From: an uncultured Atopobiaceae bacterium
GTDB taxonomy: Bacteria; Actinomycetota; Coriobacteriia; Coriobacteriales; Atopobiaceae
Assembly (NCBI GenBank): GCA_944321005.1
Contig: CALUJT010000024.1
Coordinates: 1 to 15,132, forward strand
Reading direction: 5' to 3'
DNA length: 15,132 nt
Each line of letters starts with the position of its first letter. Positions within the stretch are counted from its first letter, which is position 1. This document shows positions 6,749-11,941 of this stretch, piece by piece. Both the position numbers and the translations under genes were made by a program. The notes beneath the pieces are model-generated. The model was not told the DNA's origin and made no database searches. It saw only the letters and a program-made list of their open reading frames with translations.

Positions 6749-7174
6749 CTAGAAGAGGTCGTCCTCGTCGAGCGGCTCGTCCTCGGGAAGCTCCGCGGCG
6801 ACGACGCCCGCACGCCCCGCCTCGAGCGCAATGCCCACGACCTCGTCGAGGTCGTCCGAGTCGGCCGCCGCGATGCCCACCTCGACGAGCATCGGGAAGT
6901 TGGCCCCCGCCACGACGCGAAGGTCCTCGGGGTGCTGGAGGAGCAGGGTGTAGGACTCGTTGTAGGGGGTGCCTCCAATAAGGTCGGACATAATGAGCGT
7001 CTTTCCCTGGGCGAGGGAGGCCTCGACTGCGGCGACGAGACGCTCGCGGAAGTTGTCAATGCCGTGCTCGTCAAGTCCGACGGCAACGATGGGGGCGGGT
7101 TCAGCCACCATCATATGCAGGGCGTCCACGAGTCCCTCGCAGAGTTTTCCGTGGGAAGCCACTACAATGTTCAT
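6749..7174 (-). CDS. PTS mannose-family subunit IIA
   Basis: A 141-residue cytoplasmic EIIA(Man)-type domain that receives phosphate from HPr. The N-terminus MNIVVASHG places the phosphorylated His at residue 8. SDLIGGTPYNES (63-74) and VVAGANFPML (87-96) are family-conserved. The C-terminus extends beyond the core as a very acidic tail ending EDEPLDEDDLF. The ATG at 7174 is chosen because AAAGGAG lies seven bases upstream and the active-site His is then at the expected position; an upstream in-frame extension overlaps the promoter. It is the first gene of the operon, transcribed from a promoter at about 7208-7235. Confidence 0.94.
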   Translation of the reverse strand: MNIVVASHGKLCEGLVDALHMMVAEPAPIVAVGLDEHGIDNFRERLVAAVEASLAQGKTLIMSDLIGGTPYNESYTLLLQHPEDLRVVAGANFPMLVEVGIAAADSDDLDEVVGIALEAGRAGVVAAELPEDEPLDEDDLF

Positions 7175-7207
7175 AGGCGCTCCTTTCGGTCGCGTTGGTT
7201 GTAATGA

Positions 7208-7235
7208 ATCATATAAGTCAGACAAAAAATGTCCA
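7208..7235 (-). promoter_or_regulatory. Promoter of the PTS operon
   Basis: On the minus strand, TGGACA (7230-7235; 5/6 to TTGACA) and TATGAT (7208-7213; 5/6 to TATAAT) are separated by 16 bp, giving transcription start near 7201 and a leader of about 27 nt before the EIIA ATG. The AT-rich spacer contains a run of six T residues. Confidence 0.65.
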
Positions 7236-7310
7236 TATCGGCCGAAATACGCTCCTCTGAACGGTAGTAAAACTGACATAAACGGTACATGTCGAATATA
7301 TCGACCGAAT
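7235..7310. repeat. Pair of near-identical 13-bp motifs in the divergent control region
   Basis: ATATCGGCCGAAA (7235-7247) and ATATCGACCGAAT (7298-7310) match at 11 of 13 positions in the same orientation, 63 bp apart (about six helical turns). The first abuts the PTS -35; the second overlaps the putative deoC -10. The second also lies inside an inverted repeat GTCGA-N5-TCGAC (7291-7305). AACGGTA is repeated between them at 7260-7266 and 7281-7287, 21 bp apart. They could be operators for the GntR regulator. Confidence 0.45.
7273..7302 (+). promoter_or_regulatory. Possible deoC-manA promoter
   Basis: CTGACA (7273-7278; 5/6 to TTGACA) and TATATC (7297-7302; 4/6) are 18 bp apart, giving a leader of about 57 nt before deoC. 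Other AT-rich -10-like elements lie further downstream (TATGTT, TAGTAT, about 7315-7330), so the start point is uncertain. Confidence 0.4.
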
Positions 7311-7365
7311 AGGTTACCTATATGTTAGTATCACGGCATGGGTCGGACCAAAGGAAAGGACTGCC

Positions 7366-8076
7366 ATGAAGCGCTACACGATCGATGACCTCGCCCGTCT
7401 TGTCGACCACACCAACCTGCACGCAGACGCCACGCGTGCGGACATGGAGAAGCTCTGCGAGGAGGCCAAGACCTACCACTTCAAGATGGTCGCCGTGAAC
7501 TCCGTTCAGTCGAAGCTCTGCTCCGAGCTGCTCGCCGGCACCGACATCCACACCGGCGCCGCCATCGGCTTCCCCCTGGGGCAGACCACCATCGCCGTCA
7601 AGGTCTTCGAGACGAAGGACGCCCTTGCCAACGGCGCCAACGAGATCGACTACGTCGTCAACCTCACCGAGGTCAAGGCTGGCAACTGGGACTACATCGA
7701 GGACGAGATGGCGCAGATCGTGGCCGTCTGCCGCGAGGCCAACGTCCCCTCCAAGGTCATCTTCGAGAACTGCCTGCTCACCCAAGACGAGAAGCTCAAG
7801 CTCTGCGAGATCGCGAGCAAGGTGCTCCCGACCTTCGTCAAGACCTCCACGGGCTTCTCGACCGGTGGCGCCACCGTCGAGGACGTCGCCCTCATGCGCG
7901 AGCACACCGACGAGCGCGTGAAGGTCAAGGCCGCGGGCGGCATCCGAACCGCCGACGACTTCCTCGCGATGGTGCGCGCCGGCGCGGAGCGCATCGGCTG
8001 CAGCGCCGGCATCCCCATCATCGAGGAGCTCAAGGCCCGTCTTGCCGCCGAGGGCGCCGACGCCTTCGAGCTCTAG
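7366..8076 (+). CDS. deoC: Deoxyribose-phosphate aldolase family protein
   Basis: A 236-residue class I (Schiff-base) TIM-barrel aldolase, the usual bacterial DeoC length. The family reaction is 2-deoxyribose-5-phosphate to glyceraldehyde-3-phosphate plus acetaldehyde. The catalytic set is intact: Asp95 in EIDYVVN, Schiff-base Lys159 in [18 protein letters not shown], and Lys188 in [11 protein letters not shown]; the phosphate-binding GCSAGIPI is at 211-218. The N-terminal signature is unusual: [10 protein letters not shown] (14-23) replaces the common DHTxLKPxAT, and AVNSVQS replaces the common CVNP stretch. The start at 7366 follows AAGGAAAGGA by five bases. It is divergent from the PTS operon, and its stop overlaps the manA ribosome binding site. 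Association with a PTS, not nucleoside genes, leaves its natural substrate open. Confidence 0.9.
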   Translation: MKRYTIDDLARLVDHTNLHADATRADMEKLCEEAKTYHFKMVAVNSVQSKLCSELLAGTDIHTGAAIGFPLGQTTIAVKVFETKDALANGANEIDYVVNLTEVKAGNWDYIEDEMAQIVAVCREANVPSKVIFENCLLTQDEKLKLCEIASKVLPTFVKTSTGFSTGGATVEDVALMREHTDERVKVKAAGGIRTADDFLAMVRAGAERIGCSAGIPIIEELKARLAAEGADAFEL

Positions 8077-8085
8077 GAGGCCGTG

Positions 8086-9021
8086 ATGGGTCCGCTTCTG
8101 CTGAGGCCTAACTACATCTCGCCGATCTGGTCCGGGCCGCGCGTCAACGAGGCGCGCGGCCTCCCCGGCGACACGCTCTACGGGGAGTCGTTCGACGTCT
8201 CCGTGCACGAGGGTCTGGTCAACGCCGTCGAGGGCGGACCGTTTGACGGGACGCCGCTCGACGAGCTCGTGCGCGAGCACCGTGCGGAGATCATGGGCGA
8301 CGCGGATGACGACGGCATCGTCCAGATAATCGTGATGGACGCCGGCGAGAACCTCTCCGTCCAGGTCCATCCCGACGAGGCGTATGCGCAGGCGCACGAG
8401 AACGACCACGAGAAGACCGAGTCCTGGTACATCCTCGGGGCGGAACCCGGGGCTTTCATCTACTGCGGCGCGACCACGGACGACGTGGACGCCATGCGTG
8501 CGGCCGCGGCGGACGACACCATCGGCGAGCGCTACTGCCGCAGGGTCCCGGTGAGCGAGGGGGACTTCGTCCTCATCCCGGCGGGCACGCTCCACGCGAT
8601 GGGCAAGGGCGTCTTCGCCCTCGAGGTGGGAAGCCTCGGCTTCAAGACCTACCGCATCTGCGACTGGGGCCGCGGCCGCGAGCTCCACGTGGAGCAGGGC
8701 TTCGACGTCCTGCGGACGGAGAGTCGCCCCGAGCCCAACCACCTGGGGGTCTTTGACCCCGCCGCCCCCGCGGCCGTGCGTCGCGGCGTGACCCACCGCC
8801 TCTTCTCCTCCGACGTCATCGACGTGCGCGGCACGTGGGAGCAGGAGATGGACGGGCGCTACGAGGTGCTCTCCTGCGTCGCCGGCGAGGCTCGCATCCG
8901 CACGGCAGAGGGCGTGACGGAGCTTCCGTTCACGCGCTCCGCGCTCGTGCCGGCGTGCGTGGGGTCGTATACGATTGAGGGGACGTGCCGCGTGCTGAGG
9001 AGCTACGCCGCGCGGTCCTGA
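8086..9021 (+). CDS. manA: Mannose-6-phosphate isomerase, class I
   Basis: A 311-residue cupin metalloenzyme of the short Firmicutes-type ManA/Pmi form. It interconverts mannose-6-phosphate and fructose-6-phosphate. Zinc-site motifs are visible: LSVQVHPDE (Gln and His), EKTESWYIL (Glu) and IPAGTLHAMG (His), followed by the catalytic-loop region GLGFKTYRICDWGR-like sequence at about 183-196. ATG 8086 is preferred over GTG 8083 because AGGAGG (8075-8080) is then five bases away. That site overlaps the deoC stop codon, so the two genes are co-translated. With the divergent mannose-family PTS it would feed imported mannose-6-phosphate into glycolysis, or supply mannose-6-phosphate for glycan precursors. 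Confidence 0.95.
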   Translation: MGPLLLRPNYISPIWSGPRVNEARGLPGDTLYGESFDVSVHEGLVNAVEGGPFDGTPLDELVREHRAEIMGDADDDGIVQIIVMDAGENLSVQVHPDEAYAQAHENDHEKTESWYILGAEPGAFIYCGATTDDVDAMRAAAADDTIGERYCRRVPVSEGDFVLIPAGTLHAMGKGVFALEVGSLGFKTYRICDWGRGRELHVEQGFDVLRTESRPEPNHLGVFDPAAPAAVRRGVTHRLFSSDVIDVRGTWEQEMDGRYEVLSCVAGEARIRTAEGVTELPFTRSALVPACVGSYTIEGTCRVLRSYAARS

Positions 9022-9079
9022 GAAGGGCGCCAGGGCAGCTCTTCGGGAAGCCCTGCCATAAGGAAACGGAGACCATCTC

Positions 9080-9946
9080 ATGAAGCGCATTCTCGTCACC
9101 GGCGCGCGCGGGTACCTCGCGAGCCTCGCGCGGCTCTACAACGCCGAGACCTACGACTTCTCGTGCATCTCCCACACGGACGTCGACTTTCGCGACCCGG
9201 AAGGCGTGGAGGACTTCTTCCGCGCGGTGGACTTCGACGTCTGCCTCCACATGGCCGCGGACGCCACGACGGCCCACTGCGAGCAGGACCCCGAGGGGAC
9301 GCACCGCGTGAACACCGAGTCCGCGATCGCCATTGCGCGCGCGTGCCGGGACAGGGGCAAGCGCGTGGTCTTCATCTCCACCGAGCAGTGCTTCAACGCG
9401 TCCTCGGGCGAGGCCCCCTTCTCCGAGGAGGACGAGCAGGCGTCCACCACCCGCTACGGCCAGCAGAAGATGGAGGCCGACGCCTGGATTCGCGAGAACG
9501 TCGAGGACTACCTCATCCTGCGCTTCTCCTGGATGTTCGGTCTCGCCATGCCGGGCGTGCGCCCCTCGCCCAACATCCTCACCAACGTGATGAGGGTCCT
9601 GCGCACGGGCGAGCCCGCCGGGTTCCGCGTGCACGAGCGGCGCAACATGACCTATGCCCAGCGCTTCGCCGGCCAGCTGCCGCAGATTCTGGAGCTTCCG
9701 TCAGGCGCGTATCACTTTGCCAGCCAGAACGGGCGCACCACGTACGAGACCGCGCGCCTCGTGGCCGAGCGGCTCGGCTGTCCCGAGGAGAAGGTCGACC
9801 GCCTCATCCTCCCGGACGAGGCCACGTACGCGGACGCCCCGCGCGACTTCCGCCTGGCGTCTGACAAGATTCGGGCTGCCGGCATCGAGCTCGGCACGTT
9901 CGAGGAGGACCTCGACCTCTGCCTGCGCGACTTCGGTCTGGCGTAG
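9080..9946 (+). CDS. RmlD-like sugar-nucleotide reductase/epimerase (extended SDR)
   Basis: A 288-residue Rossmann-fold extended SDR of the RmlD (dTDP-4-dehydrorhamnose reductase) superfamily. The nucleotide-binding motif is VTGARGYLA (6-14), a variant of TGxxGxLG. HMAADATTAHCEQDP (57-71) matches the RmlD alpha-3 region. The active site has STEQCF (100-105) and YGQQK (Tyr126, Lys130), so catalysis is probably intact. The start at 9080 follows a weak CGGAG site. It is 58 bp after manA, with a small CAGGGC/GCCCTG hairpin (9031-9036/9050-9055) in the gap, and is probably co-transcribed. Next to manA a role in nucleotide-sugar or surface-glycan metabolism is likely, but the substrate is unknown; no rmlA/B/C genes are present here. 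Confidence 0.78.
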   Translation: MKRILVTGARGYLASLARLYNAETYDFSCISHTDVDFRDPEGVEDFFRAVDFDVCLHMAADATTAHCEQDPEGTHRVNTESAIAIARACRDRGKRVVFISTEQCFNASSGEAPFSEEDEQASTTRYGQQKMEADAWIRENVEDYLILRFSWMFGLAMPGVRPSPNILTNVMRVLRTGEPAGFRVHERRNMTYAQRFAGQLPQILELPSGAYHFASQNGRTTYETARLVAERLGCPEEKVDRLILPDEATYADAPRDFRLASDKIRAAGIELGTFEEDLDLCLRDFGLA

Positions 9947-9962
9947 GGGACTCAACTGAGGG

Positions 9963-10006
9963 GCGCCGCCCGTGCAAAGGGGTCGTCACTTTTGCACGGG
10001 CGGCGC
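9963..10006 (+). terminator. Large terminator-like hairpin after the RmlD-like gene
   Basis: GCGCCGCCCGTGCAAA (9963-9978) pairs perfectly with 9991-10006 around a 12-nt loop, 16 bp in all, starting 16 bases after the stop. No T tract follows, and the insertion sequence begins about 12 bases later. The hairpin may be the original terminator of the deoC-manA unit. Confidence 0.7.
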
Positions 10007-10018
10007 GCATGCAAGACG

Positions 10019-10035
10019 ATATGAGCTGAACATTG
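10019..10035 (+). repeat. Left inverted repeat of the insertion sequence
   Basis: ATATGAGCTGAACATTG is the exact reverse complement of 11525-11541. Pairing stops at both edges of the 17 bases. Confidence 0.9.
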
Positions 10036-10050
10036 GAACCCCTCCTCCCG

Positions 10051-10078
10051 TTGCAGCTCCGTGGGTCGGGCGACAATG
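10051..10078 (+). promoter_or_regulatory. Possible weak transposase promoter and leader hairpins
   Basis: TTGCAG (10051-10056) and GACAAT (about 10072-10077) lie 15 bp apart, a poor-spacing promoter that would start transcription near 10085. Two small stems follow or overlap: GCGAC/GTCGC (10070-10074/10079-10083) and GTGGC/GCCAC (10094-10098/10104-10108). They could limit transposase expression. Confidence 0.3.
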
Positions 10079-10127
10079 GTCGCACCACCAACCGTGGCCG
10101 CGCGCCACATGCGACAGAGGAGGGGCC

Positions 10128-11234
10128 ATGAACGATTATGTCACAGCCATCGGCCTCGACGTCCACGCCCGCAGCATCAAGGCCTGCGCCCTGAACCCCA
10201 TGACCGGGGAGGTCGAGCGCGCCTCGTTCGGCTACGACCCCGTCGCGGTCGCCGAGTGGGCGCTCGGCTTCGAGGCGCCCAGGGCGGTCTACGAGTCCGG
10301 GGTCACCGGCTTCCACCTCTGCCGGGCGCTCAACGCGCTCGGCCTGGGCTGCGTCGTCGGCGCGGTCTCCAGGATGCAGCGGCCCGCGGCGGACCGGGGC
10401 AGGAAGACCGACCGGCGCGACGCGGAGTTCCTCGCGCGCCTGCTCGCCACCCGCAGCGTCGCGGAGGTGTGGGTCCCGGACGACCGGACCGAGGCGGCGC
10501 GGGACCTGTCCCGGGCGCTCGCGGACGCGCGGGACGACCTGCAGCGCGCCAAGCAGCGGATGTCGAAGTTCCTGCTGAGGCACGGCCACGTGTTCGACGA
10601 GGAGACCCCGGCCGGCCGCAGGAAGGGCAGCTGGACGCGCGCCTACTGGAGGTGGGCGGACGCGATCTCGTTCTCCGAGCCCGACGACGCGGCGGCCTAC
10701 GAGCACTACCGCGACTGCGTGCGGCGCTGCCAGGAGGCCCGCGACGCGCTGGCGAGGAGGGTCGCGGAGTCCGCCGGGCGCCCGGAGTGGAGGCCGGCCG
10801 TCGACGCGCTCAGGTGCGTCAAGGGCATCGACGTCGCCACCGCCTTCCTGCTCGCCTGCGAGGCCGGCGACTTCTCGAGGTTCCGCACGGCGCCCGAGTT
10901 CGCCTCGTGGTGCGGGCTCGTCCCCTCGGAGCACTCGAGCGGCGAGACGTCGTCGCGGGGAGGGATCACGCGCGCCGGCAACGCCCACGTGCGCTCCGCG
11001 CTCGTCGAGGCCGCCTGGCACGTGCCGATGTCGTCGCGCGAGCCCAAGCCGCTCGCGCCCGGGCAGGAGGTCGCCCCGGCGGTGAGGAGGCACGCGGCGA
11101 AGTGCAACCGCAGGCTCCAGGACCGCGGGGAGGCGATGGCGGCGGCCGGCAAGAGGCCCGTCGTCGCCAACTGCGCCACGGCGCGCGAGATGGCCTGCTG
11201 GGTGTGGGCGATAGGGAGGATGGCGTCCGCGTAG
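10128..11234 (+). CDS. IS110/IS1111-family DEDD transposase
   Basis: A 368-residue RNA-guided-type recombinase. The N-terminal RuvC-like DEDD domain shows D11 (IGLDVHARSIKA), E56 (VYESGVTGFHL), and D95/D98 (KTDRRDAEFLARLL). A coiled, charged middle region (about 120-215) follows. The C-terminal Tnp domain (Transposase_20 type, about 228-300) reads ALRCVKGIDVATAFLL...FASWCGLVPSEHSSGE...GGITRAGNAHVRSALVEAAW. It contains a Ser-Ser-Gly (270-272) where the family's catalytic serine is expected. Members excise as a circle and insert without target duplication, with target choice by a guide RNA encoded in the element. The start ATG follows GAGGAGG. The reading frame is uninterrupted, so the element is potentially active. 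Its GC content is like the host's. Confidence 0.93.
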   Translation: MNDYVTAIGLDVHARSIKACALNPMTGEVERASFGYDPVAVAEWALGFEAPRAVYESGVTGFHLCRALNALGLGCVVGAVSRMQRPAADRGRKTDRRDAEFLARLLATRSVAEVWVPDDRTEAARDLSRALADARDDLQRAKQRMSKFLLRHGHVFDEETPAGRRKGSWTRAYWRWADAISFSEPDDAAAYEHYRDCVRRCQEARDALARRVAESAGRPEWRPAVDALRCVKGIDVATAFLLACEAGDFSRFRTAPEFASWCGLVPSEHSSGETSSRGGITRAGNAHVRSALVEAAWHVPMSSREPKPLAPGQEVAPAVRRHAAKCNRRLQDRGEAMAAAGKRPVVANCATAREMACWVWAIGRMASA

Positions 11235-11524
11235 CGCGCCGAGGACAGGGTCCGACCCCGGACCCGCCGCCGTTCGAGGCCGTTGGGAGGCCGCTCGAGT
11301 TCCTTTTTTGGGCAGCGGGAGACCGCCACGCCCGCCGCGAGACTTCGGTCGAGGCCCCCAGCCGTAGCAACGAAATGCGCAGCCGGAGAGGCCACGCGCG
11401 GAAATTAGAGTGCCGGACGTGCGTCGAGCAGACACGCCCTCAGGCGGCGGGCTCCCCGGGCGAAGATAGGTAGGCCCGTCCCCTCCGGTAGCTCCGGGAG
11501 GGACGGGCCGGTGTTGCCCCTTGA
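11235..11524 (+). ncRNA. Candidate guide RNA region (seekRNA/bridge-type) of the insertion sequence
   Basis: Between the transposase stop and the right repeat lie 290 bp with no plausible gene but many stems. These include GGGTCCG/CGGACCC (11248-11254/11259-11265), a second stem with a T6 run (11274-11309), GCGGG/CCCGC (about 11315-11335), a UUCG-capped GAC/GTC (about 11342-11351), and a 16-bp near-perfect hairpin at 11473-11488/11494-11509. In IS1111-group elements the guide RNA is encoded in exactly this 3' segment, whereas IS110-group elements carry it on the left. The RNA's exact ends and its target- and donor-pairing loops cannot be fixed from one copy. Confidence 0.55.
11274..11309 (+). 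terminator. Terminator-like hairpin plus T6 inside the IS right end
   Basis: TCGAGGCC (11274-11281) pairs with GGCC-G-CTCGA (11289-11298, one bulged G). Five bases later a run of six T residues follows (11304-11309). It is placed 40 bases after the transposase stop and could end the transposase mRNA before the guide-RNA segment. Confidence 0.5.
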
Positions 11525-11526
11525 CA
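11521..11526 (+). promoter_or_regulatory. Outward-facing -35 (TTGACA) at the IS right end
   Basis: A perfect TTGACA overlaps the inner edge of the right repeat and points out of the element. There is no good -10 at 16-18 bp in the present context. In a circular form with joined ends, the left-end ATATGA would fall at roughly the right distance, making a junction promoter directed at the transposase gene. Confidence 0.5.
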
Positions 11527-11541
11527 ATGTTCAGCTCATAT
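11525..11541 (-). repeat. Right inverted repeat of the insertion sequence
   Basis: CAATGTTCAGCTCATAT is a 17/17 match to the reverse complement of 10019-10035. It touches the T tract of the tRNA-Arg terminator. Confidence 0.9.
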
Positions 11542-11568
11542 TAAAAGGGGCTCCCGAAGGAGCCCCTT
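11542..11568 (-). terminator. Rho-independent terminator of tRNA-Arg
   Basis: On the minus strand AAGGGGCTCC-TTCG-GGAGCCCCTT (11568 to 11545) forms a perfect 10-bp stem with a TTCG tetraloop, followed by TTAAT. It begins eight bases after the tRNA CCA. The insertion sequence starts right at the end of the T tract. Confidence 0.92.
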
Positions 11569-11576
11569 AGTTTGCG

Positions 11577-11653
11577 TGGTGCGGCGTATAGGATTCGAAC
11601 CTATGACGCCCTGATTCGTAGTCAGGTCCTCTATCCAGCTGAGGTAACGCCGC
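11577..11653 (-). tRNA. tRNA-Arg (anticodon ACG)
   Basis: A 77-nt class I tRNA. The acceptor GCGGCGT pairs perfectly with ACGCCGC, followed by discriminator A and an encoded CCA (11577-11579 on the complement). The anticodon stem CCTGA/TCAGG encloses CTACGAA with anticodon ACG, expected to be edited to ICG and to read CGU/CGC/CGA. T arm ATAGG-TTCGAAT-CCTAT is intact. It has its own promoter and terminator. Confidence 0.97.
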
Positions 11654-11665
11654 GTGCAGTTGAGA

Positions 11666-11694
11666 ATAATGCCACGCGCCCGCCCGCCCGTCAA
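11666..11694 (-). promoter_or_regulatory. Promoter of tRNA-Arg
   Basis: On the minus strand TTGACG (11689-11694) and CATTAT (11666-11671) are exactly 17 bp apart, with the -10 ending 13 bases before the tRNA. The sequence ATTATTCTC after the spacer is shared with the tRNA-Ser promoter. Confidence 0.75.
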
Positions 11695-11752
11695 GCAAGA
11701 ATCCAAAAAATGTTGGAGATGTGGGGATAAGGTCTCGGCACTCCGACCTCGG

Positions 11753-11791
11753 CAACGAAGAAGGCCCGTCCCGCGCATGGCGGAACGGGCC
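11753..11791 (-). terminator. Rho-independent terminator of tRNA-Ser
   Basis: On the minus strand a 12-bp stem (11780-11791 with 11763-11774, one G-U pair) with a five-base loop is followed by the T-rich TTCTTCGTTG. It lies 10 bases after the tRNA-Ser CCA end. Confidence 0.85.
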
Positions 11792-11801
11792 CTGAGCCGT
11801 C

Positions 11802-11893
11802 TGGCGGAGAGCTGGGGATTCGAACCCCAGATAGGATTTGCATCCTATACTCGCTTAGCAGGCGAGCACCTTCGGCCTCTCGGTCAGCTCTCC
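11802..11893 (-). tRNA. tRNA-Ser (anticodon GCT)
   Basis: A 92-nt class II tRNA. The acceptor GGAGAGC pairs with GCTCTCC, with discriminator G and an encoded CCA (11802-11804 on the complement). The anticodon stem CTCGC/GCGAG encloses CTGCTAA with anticodon GCT, reading AGU/AGC. The long variable arm (TATAGGATGCAAATCCTAT) and T loop TTCGAAT are as expected for serine tRNAs. Confidence 0.97.
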
Positions 11894-11910
11894 GTGAATG
11901 GTGCTAGAGA

Positions 11911-11939
11911 ATAATACCCCACAACGTCCCAACTCACAA
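11911..11939 (-). promoter_or_regulatory. Promoter of tRNA-Ser
   Basis: On the minus strand TTGTGA (11934-11939) and TATTAT (11911-11916; 5/6) are 17 bp apart, 17 bases before the tRNA 5' end. The -35 begins only two bases beyond the gluQ stop codon, and no terminator is visible between gluQ and the tRNA, so read-through from gluQ is possible. Confidence 0.75.
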
Positions 11940-11941
11940 CT

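Larger units (their letters stand above)
10019..11541 (+). mobile_element. Insertion sequence of the IS110 family, IS1111 group
   Basis: An element of about 1.52 kb bounded by the perfect 17-bp inverted repeat ATATGAGCTGAACATTG (10019-10035) / CAATGTTCAGCTCATAT (11525-11541), with one intact DEDD transposase (10128-11234). IS110 proper lacks inverted repeats; subterminal repeats plus a long non-coding right end mark the IS1111 group. In that group the real ends lie a few bases outside the repeats, so the true boundary could be several bases wider on each side. The left non-coding part is 92 bp and the right 290 bp. It lies between two terminator hairpins and interrupts no gene. No target duplication is apparent, as expected for this family. 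Confidence 0.85.

Noticed and set aside
3519..6981. Very long plus-strand open frames opposite the PTS operon and gntR
   Set aside because: They are antisense shadows of GC-rich genes with clear family signatures on the minus strand; the translations are low-complexity (Gly/Asp/Glu/Val/Arg) with no ribosome binding sites.
7175..7365. Catabolite-responsive (cre) site at the PTS promoter
   Set aside because: No sequence close to the WTGNAANCGNWNNCW type consensus was found in the divergent region.
7318..9099. 593-residue minus-strand frame opposite deoC and manA
   Set aside because: Complement of two well-recognised genes; the composition is the His/Arg/Val/Gly-rich type of an antisense frame.
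11297..11400. Six-base matches between the IS 3' segment and the flanks (CCTTTT against AAAAGG on the right; ATGCGC against GCGCAT on the left) as guide-target pairing
   Set aside because: Matches of this length are expected by chance in 290 bp; they are not evidence for the guide without copies at other sites.
9804..11435. 543-residue minus-strand frame and the 470-residue alternate plus frame over the transposase
   Set aside because: Both are Arg/Pro/Gly-rich shadows; the 10128-11234 frame has the DEDD and Tnp-domain motifs.
11695..11752. Gene or structured RNA between the two minus-strand tRNA genes
   Set aside because: The short AT-richer stretch has no start with a ribosome binding site and no stem beyond the tRNA-Ser terminator; the open frame at 11654-11914 is antisense to tRNA-Ser.
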